Shown here: piece after piece, positions 59,727 through 64,000 of the stretch
Layout: each line of letters starts with the position of its first letter
Numbering within the stretch: position 1 is the first letter of the stretch
The notes under the pieces: generated by a model
Told to the model about the DNA's origin: nothing
Seen by the model: only the letters and a program-made list of their open reading frames with translations
Databases searched by the model: none
Translations under genes and position numbers: made by a program
Assembly: GCF_900109915.1 (NCBI RefSeq)
Contig: NZ_FOBU01000002.1
Location: 885,170-949,169 of the forward strand
Reading direction: 5' to 3'
Source of the DNA: Luteibacter sp. UNCMF331Sha3.1
GTDB taxonomy: Bacteria > Pseudomonadota > Gammaproteobacteria > Xanthomonadales > Rhodanobacteraceae
DNA: 64,000 bases

Positions 59727-60935
59727 TCAGAGGCCGAGCAGCATCCGCTGCGGGTTTTCCAGCTGGTTCTTGATGTCGACCAGGAACAGCACGGCGTCGC
59801 GGCCGTCGATGATCCGGTGGTCGTACGAGAGGGCGATGTACATCATCGGCGCGGCCACGATCTGGCCGTTCTCGACGACCGGGCGCTCCTTGATCGTGTG
59901 CATGCCGAGGATCGCGCTCTGCGGCGGGTTCACGATGGGGGTGGAGAGCAGCGAACCGAAGGTGCCGCCGTTGGTGATCGTGAACGTGCCGCCCTGGAGG
60001 TCGTCCAGGCCGAGCTTGCCGTCACGCGCCTTCTTGGCGTAGCCGATGATGCCCTTCTCGACGTCGGCGAACGACATGTCCTGCACGTCGCGCAGCACCG
60101 GCGTGACGAGACCCTTGTCCGTCGACACGGCGATCGAGATGTCCTGGTAGCCGTGATAGATGATGTCGCTGCCGTCGACCGACGCGTTGATCACCGGATA
60201 GCGCTTGAGGGCCTCGGTGGCCGCCTTCACGAAGAAGCTCATGAAGCCGAGCTTGACGCCGTTGGCCTTCTCGAACTGCTCGCCCAGCGACTTGCGCAGC
60301 TTGACGACCTCGGCGAGGTTCACTTCGTTGAACGAGGTGAGCATCGCGATCGAGTTCTTCGACTGCATCAGGCGTTCGGCGATGCGGGTGCGGATGCGGG
60401 TCATCGGCACGCGCTCTTCCGGACGCGAACCCGGGATCGGCTTCGCGGCGGGAGCGGCGGCGGCCGGGGCGGCGGTGCCACCCTTCGCGGCGTTGACCAG
60501 GTCTTCCTTGGTCACGCGGCCGTCGCGGCCGGTGCCCGAGACCGTCGACGGGTCGATGTTGTCTTCCACGGCGACGCGGCGGCCGGCCGGGGAGAGCTCG
60601 TCCACGCCCTTCGGCGCGGCGGCGGGCTCGGCCTTCGCGGCCTTCGGCGCCTCGGCGGCGGCCGGCGCGGCGGCCGGAGCCGGGGCGGCCGCGGCGGCGC
60701 CTTCCTCGATCACGGCGATGACCTGGCTACTGGTGACCGTGGAGCCTTCCTCGAACTTGATTTCCTTGAGCACGCCGTCGACCGGCGCCGGGACTTCGAG
60801 AACGACCTTGTCGGTCTCGAGGTCGAGCAGGTTCTCGTCGCGCTTGACCGCGTCGCCGGCCTTCTTGTGCCAGGTGGCGATGAGCGCGTCGGAGACCGAC
60901 TCGGGCAGAACCGGGACTTTGACTTCGATGGACAT
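59727..60935 (-). CDS. sucB: 2-oxoglutarate dehydrogenase E2, dihydrolipoyl succinyltransferase
   Basis: 402-residue core enzyme of the complex. One lipoyl domain with Lys 43 in [11 protein letters not shown], an Ala/Pro linker (~85-115), a peripheral-subunit binding domain ([33 protein letters not shown]) and the acyltransferase domain with His 373/Asp 377 in [16 protein letters not shown] 60935 gives the family start [13 protein letters not shown]; a longer reading to 61058 lies inside sucA in another frame. Starts 7 bases after sucA. Confidence 0.97.
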   Translation of the reverse strand: MSIEVKVPVLPESVSDALIATWHKKAGDAVKRDENLLDLETDKVVLEVPAPVDGVLKEIKFEEGSTVTSSQVIAVIEEGAAAAAPAPAAAPAAAEAPKAAKAEPAAAPKGVDELSPAGRRVAVEDNIDPSTVSGTGRDGRVTKEDLVNAAKGGTAAPAAAAPAAKPIPGSRPEERVPMTRIRTRIAERLMQSKNSIAMLTSFNEVNLAEVVKLRKSLGEQFEKANGVKLGFMSFFVKAATEALKRYPVINASVDGSDIIYHGYQDISIAVSTDKGLVTPVLRDVQDMSFADVEKGIIGYAKKARDGKLGLDDLQGGTFTITNGGTFGSLLSTPIVNPPQSAILGMHTIKERPVVENGQIVAAPMMYIALSYDHRIIDGRDAVLFLVDIKNQLENPQRMLLGL

Positions 60936-60942
60936 GCTTGTC

Positions 60943-63795
60943 TTACTCCGCTGCGTGATCGGTGCCGACCGGCGCGACGAGCGCCTGTTCGACGAGCGCC
61001 GTCTGTTCGGCGATATGGGTGTTGAGATGACCGGCGGCCGGCGACGGCGAACGGGCACGGCCGGCGTACGACAGGCTGTGCTTCGGGCCGATGCAGGCCT
61101 GCAGGTGGTGACGGATCTGGAACCAGGCGCCCTGGTTCATCGGTTCTTCCTGGCACCACACCACTTCCTTCGCGGAAGGGTATTTTTCCAGTTCGGCCGA
61201 GACTTCCGGGCGCGGGAACGGGTAGAGCTGCTCGACGCGCACGATGGCGACGTCGTTCAGGCCACGCTTTTCGGCGTCTTCCAGCAGGTCGTAATAGACC
61301 TTGCCCGAGCAGAGCACCACGCGCTTGACCTTCTTCGCGGCCACGTCGCGGTGCTCGCCGATCACCAGCTGGAACCGGCCGTTGGCCAGTTCGTCGAGCG
61401 AGGACACGGCCAGCTTGTGGCGCAGCAGCGACTTCGGCGTCATCACGATCAGCGGCTTGCGCACCGGGCGCACCTGCTGGCGGCGGATCATGTGGAACGC
61501 CTGGGCCGGGGTGGTCGGCACGCAGACCTGCATGTTGTCCATCGCGCACAGCTGGAGGAAGCGCTCGAGACGCGCGGACGAGTGCTCCGGGCCCTGGCCT
61601 TCGTAGCCGTGCGGCAGGAACAGCGCGAGGCCGCAGAGGCGGTCCCACTTGGCTTCGCCGGAGCTGATGAACTGGTCGATCACGACCTGGGCGCCGTTGG
61701 CGAAGTCACCGAACTGGCCTTCCCAGATGGTGAGCTGGTCGGGCGACGTGGTCGCTTCGCCGTATTCGAAGGCCATCACGGCTTCTTCGGAGAGCAGCGA
61801 GTCGACGACCTCGACGCGCGCACCGTCGCGGACCTTGCGCAGCGGGATGTAGCACTCGTCGCTCTTCTGGTCGTGCAGCACGGCATGACGGTGGAAGAAC
61901 GTGCCGCGGCCGGCATCCTGGCCCACGACGCGGAGGTCGTTGCCTTCGGCGATCAGCGTGCCGTAGGCGAGGTTCTCGGCGAAGCCCCAGTCGCCCGGCA
62001 GTTCGCCGGACGCCATCTTGCGGCGGTCGTCGTAGATCTTCGCGACGCGCGGATGCAGCGTGACGTCCGACGGGATGTCGAGCAGCGCGTCGAGCACCTT
62101 GCCCATCGTGTCGCGCGAGACGCCCGTGTCGACGTCCATCGACAGCTTGTTGCCGTGGAAGCGCGACCAGTCGACGGAGATGTCGCGCTGGGGATTCGCA
62201 TCGATCGAGATCAGCGGCTCGCCCTTCTCGAGGCGGCCGCGGTACTCGTCGAGCATCTTCTGGCCGTCGTCGGCGCCGATGGTGGCGCTCTTCACGAGCG
62301 ACTGCGCGTAGAGGTCGCGCGTGGTCGGACGCTTGCGGATCACCTGGTACATCAGCGGCTGCGTCGCCGCCGGCTCGTCGGCCTCGTTATGGCCGTGGCG
62401 ACGGTAGCAGACGAGGTCGATGACGACGTCTTTCTTGAACTGCTTGCGGAACTCGTAAGCGAGACGGGTGACCTGGATCACGGCCTCCGGATCGTCGCCG
62501 TTCACGTGGAACACCGGCGCATTGACCATCTTCGCGAGGTCGGTGCAGTACAGCGTGGAACGCGAGTCGTCGCGACGCGAGGTGGTGAAGCCCACCTGGT
62601 TGTTGACCACCAGGTGGATCGTGCCGCCGACCGCGAAACCGCGCACCTGCGACATCTGCAGGAGCTCCATGTTGACGCCCTGGCCCGCGAAGGCGGCGTC
62701 GCCGTGGATGAGCAGGGCAATCGACTTCTCGCGGGCGGTGTCGCCGCGGCGCGCCTGTCGGGCATGCACGGAACCGGCGACCACCGGGTTGACGATCTCG
62801 AGATGCGACGGGTTGAACGCGAGCGCGACGTGCACGCCGCCGTTCGGCGTCTTGACGTCGGCGGAGAAGCCCATGTGGTACTTCACGTCGCCGGTGTGGA
62901 TCGGGCTGTCGTCGTGCTCGAACTTGCCTTCGAACTCGTTGAAGAGCTGCGAGGGCGCCTTGCCGAGGATGTTGACCAGCACGTTCAGGCGGCCGCGGTG
63001 GGCCATGCCGATGACGATTTCCTTGACGCCGTTGTCGCCGGCGGCGCGGACGATGTCGTCCACCATCGGGATCAGGCTGTCGCCGCCTTCGAGCGAGAAA
63101 CGCTTCTGGCCGACGTACTTGGTGTGCAGGTAACGCTCGAGACCCTCGGCGGCGGTGAGCGCCTCGAGGACGCGGACCTTCTCGGCCTTCTGCAGGCCCG
63201 GGTTGCCGGCGGCCTTTTCGAGACGCGAGTAGATCCACGACCGCTGGTCGTAGTCGGAGATGTACATGAACTCGGCACCGAGGGTGCCGGTGTAGATCTG
63301 CTTCAGCTTCGCGAGGAGCTCGCGCAGCTTCATGCGCTGGCCGCCGCCGGCGAAGGTGCCGGTGTCGAACTCGGTGTCGAGGTCGGCGTCGGAAAGACCG
63401 TGGAAGGCCAGGCCGAGATCCGGGGTGTCGATGTCGGCGACCGTCAGGCCCAGCGGGTCGATCTGGGCGGCGATGTGGCCGCGCGACCGGTAGGCGGTCA
63501 GCAGGCGCAGGACGCCCGCCTGCTTCTGGGCGTAGGCGTCGTCGGCCGAACCCGCCGCCGGCGCGACGACCGCGGAGCGGCGCTGTTTCTGCGCGGCCTC
63601 GATGCGGGCGATGGCGCCGGAGTGGGGAACGTCGCCGGCCTCACGGCCCTTGAAGCTCTTGAAATAGGTGTCCCATTCCGCTGGAACGGCGCCGGGATCG
63701 GCGAGCCAGGCTTCGTAGACTTGCTCTACGTAGTCGGCGTTGCCGCCGGCGAGTTGGGAAGATTCGGAAAACTCGCGGATCAGGTTTGCGCTCAC
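60943..63795 (-). CDS. sucA: 2-oxoglutarate dehydrogenase E1 component
   Basis: 950-residue thiamine-diphosphate enzyme that decarboxylates 2-oxoglutarate. E1o N-terminus [77 protein letters not shown] and [10 protein letters not shown] are all present, as is the C-terminal [17 protein letters not shown] 63795 fits the usual length (E. coli 933); a reading back to 63915 crosses the promoter. Operon order sucA-sucB-lpd. Confidence 0.97.
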   Translation of the reverse strand: MSANLIREFSESSQLAGGNADYVEQVYEAWLADPGAVPAEWDTYFKSFKGREAGDVPHSGAIARIEAAQKQRRSAVVAPAAGSADDAYAQKQAGVLRLLTAYRSRGHIAAQIDPLGLTVADIDTPDLGLAFHGLSDADLDTEFDTGTFAGGGQRMKLRELLAKLKQIYTGTLGAEFMYISDYDQRSWIYSRLEKAAGNPGLQKAEKVRVLEALTAAEGLERYLHTKYVGQKRFSLEGGDSLIPMVDDIVRAAGDNGVKEIVIGMAHRGRLNVLVNILGKAPSQLFNEFEGKFEHDDSPIHTGDVKYHMGFSADVKTPNGGVHVALAFNPSHLEIVNPVVAGSVHARQARRGDTAREKSIALLIHGDAAFAGQGVNMELLQMSQVRGFAVGGTIHLVVNNQVGFTTSRRDDSRSTLYCTDLAKMVNAPVFHVNGDDPEAVIQVTRLAYEFRKQFKKDVVIDLVCYRRHGHNEADEPAATQPLMYQVIRKRPTTRDLYAQSLVKSATIGADDGQKMLDEYRGRLEKGEPLISIDANPQRDISVDWSRFHGNKLSMDVDTGVSRDTMGKVLDALLDIPSDVTLHPRVAKIYDDRRKMASGELPGDWGFAENLAYGTLIAEGNDLRVVGQDAGRGTFFHRHAVLHDQKSDECYIPLRKVRDGARVEVVDSLLSEEAVMAFEYGEATTSPDQLTIWEGQFGDFANGAQVVIDQFISSGEAKWDRLCGLALFLPHGYEGQGPEHSSARLERFLQLCAMDNMQVCVPTTPAQAFHMIRRQQVRPVRKPLIVMTPKSLLRHKLAVSSLDELANGRFQLVIGEHRDVAAKKVKRVVLCSGKVYYDLLEDAEKRGLNDVAIVRVEQLYPFPRPEVSAELEKYPSAKEVVWCQEEPMNQGAWFQIRHHLQACIGPKHSLSYAGRARSPSPAAGHLNTHIAEQTALVEQALVAPVGTDHAAE

Positions 63796-63871
63796 GTCAC
63801 CACCGGCACACACGAAAAGGACGGGCTGCCGCTCGGCACGTGGGGACTGCCTGCGGCATAAGAATCCGTTA

Positions 63872-63902
63872 ATTATAGCCCCGTGGCGCCGCACCGCGCC
63901 AA
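63872..63902 (-). promoter_or_regulatory. sucA promoter
   Basis: On the minus strand TTGGCG (63902-63897), 19-base spacer and a perfect TATAAT (63877-63872). Leader about 70 bases. Confidence 0.6.
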
Positions 63903-63955
63903 CCCATCGGCGCATGTCGCGCGGTCGTCAGATACCGAGTGGTCTTATCTGCCAC

Positions 63956-63977
63956 GCGGGCTCGGCCCGCTCCCACA
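63956..63977 (-). repeat. Single REP element near the right edge
   Basis: On the minus strand TGTGGGAGC followed by the hairpin GCGGGC-CGA-GCCCGC. It belongs to the GTGGGAGC group. The last 23 bases of the window after it show no assignable feature. Confidence 0.6.
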
Positions 63978-64000
63978 CTTCGTCGAAATATGCCGCCAGG

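Overview
The window looks like a contiguous piece of chromosome from a high-GC gammaproteobacterium, most likely of the order Xanthomonadales (Lysobacterales), family Rhodanobacteraceae (Luteibacter or Dyella type). This is an inference from gene order, high GC, frequent GTG/TTG starts, REP-type repeats and protein sequences read by eye; no search was run. Almost everything is core metabolism, respiration and information processing. I see no prophage, insertion sequence, CRISPR array or defence island.

Layout. 1-3324: a MoxR ATPase cut by the left edge, a divergent GT39-type membrane glycosyltransferase, then maf and a small membrane coiled-coil gene on the minus strand. 3481-15205: yceD-rpmF, the fatty-acid cluster fabH-fabD-fabG-acpP-fabF, the folate pair pabB-pabC, mltG-tmk-holB, a PIG-L deacetylase and a PilZ protein; overlapping start/stop codons make pabB through holB one translationally coupled run. 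15495-30151: the complete 14-gene complex I operon nuoA-N with separate nuoC and nuoD, ending in a textbook terminator. 30413-30489: the initiator tRNA-fMet. 30552-36758: an accessory block (small membrane protein, SulP transporter, YccF, lipoprotein-like membrane protein, GGDEF enzyme, AraC/GyrI-like regulator, 2H phosphoesterase) lying between tRNA-fMet and the rimP operon, which are adjacent in E. coli. 36850-46241: leader with attenuator-like terminators, then rimP-nusA-infB-rbfA-truB-rpsO-pnp. 46413-50394: a class III polyhydroxyalkanoate synthase pair phaE-phaC, a DUF2165 gene, mtnA and a GtrA-like gene. 50534-53146: gyrA. 53147-53686: a repeat-rich noncoding gap. 53687-57986: peroxiredoxin, Hsp20, CbpA/DnaJ-like co-chaperone, a PilH-like response regulator, an acryloyl-CoA reductase-like gene and a LOG-family gene. 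58190-63795: lpd, sucB and sucA on the minus strand, the 2-oxoglutarate dehydrogenase complex.

The genes form well-known functional groups: membrane lipid precursor supply (fab), NADH oxidation (nuo) fed by TCA-cycle NADH (sucAB-lpd), transcription-translation factors (nusA, infB, rimP, rbfA, truB, rpsO, pnp and the initiator tRNA), and carbon storage (phaEC). The less ordinary signals are regulatory or structural: paired REP hairpins (REPINs) of at least three families, a 71-bp tandem duplication after gyrA, a two-terminator leader with two tiny ORFs before rimP, an initiator tRNA with a U1:U72 mismatch, GyrA with Ala at position 83, a PabB with Ala in place of the usual catalytic Lys, a missing plsX, and a probable leaderless yceD transcript. 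I found no convincing wholly new multi-gene system.
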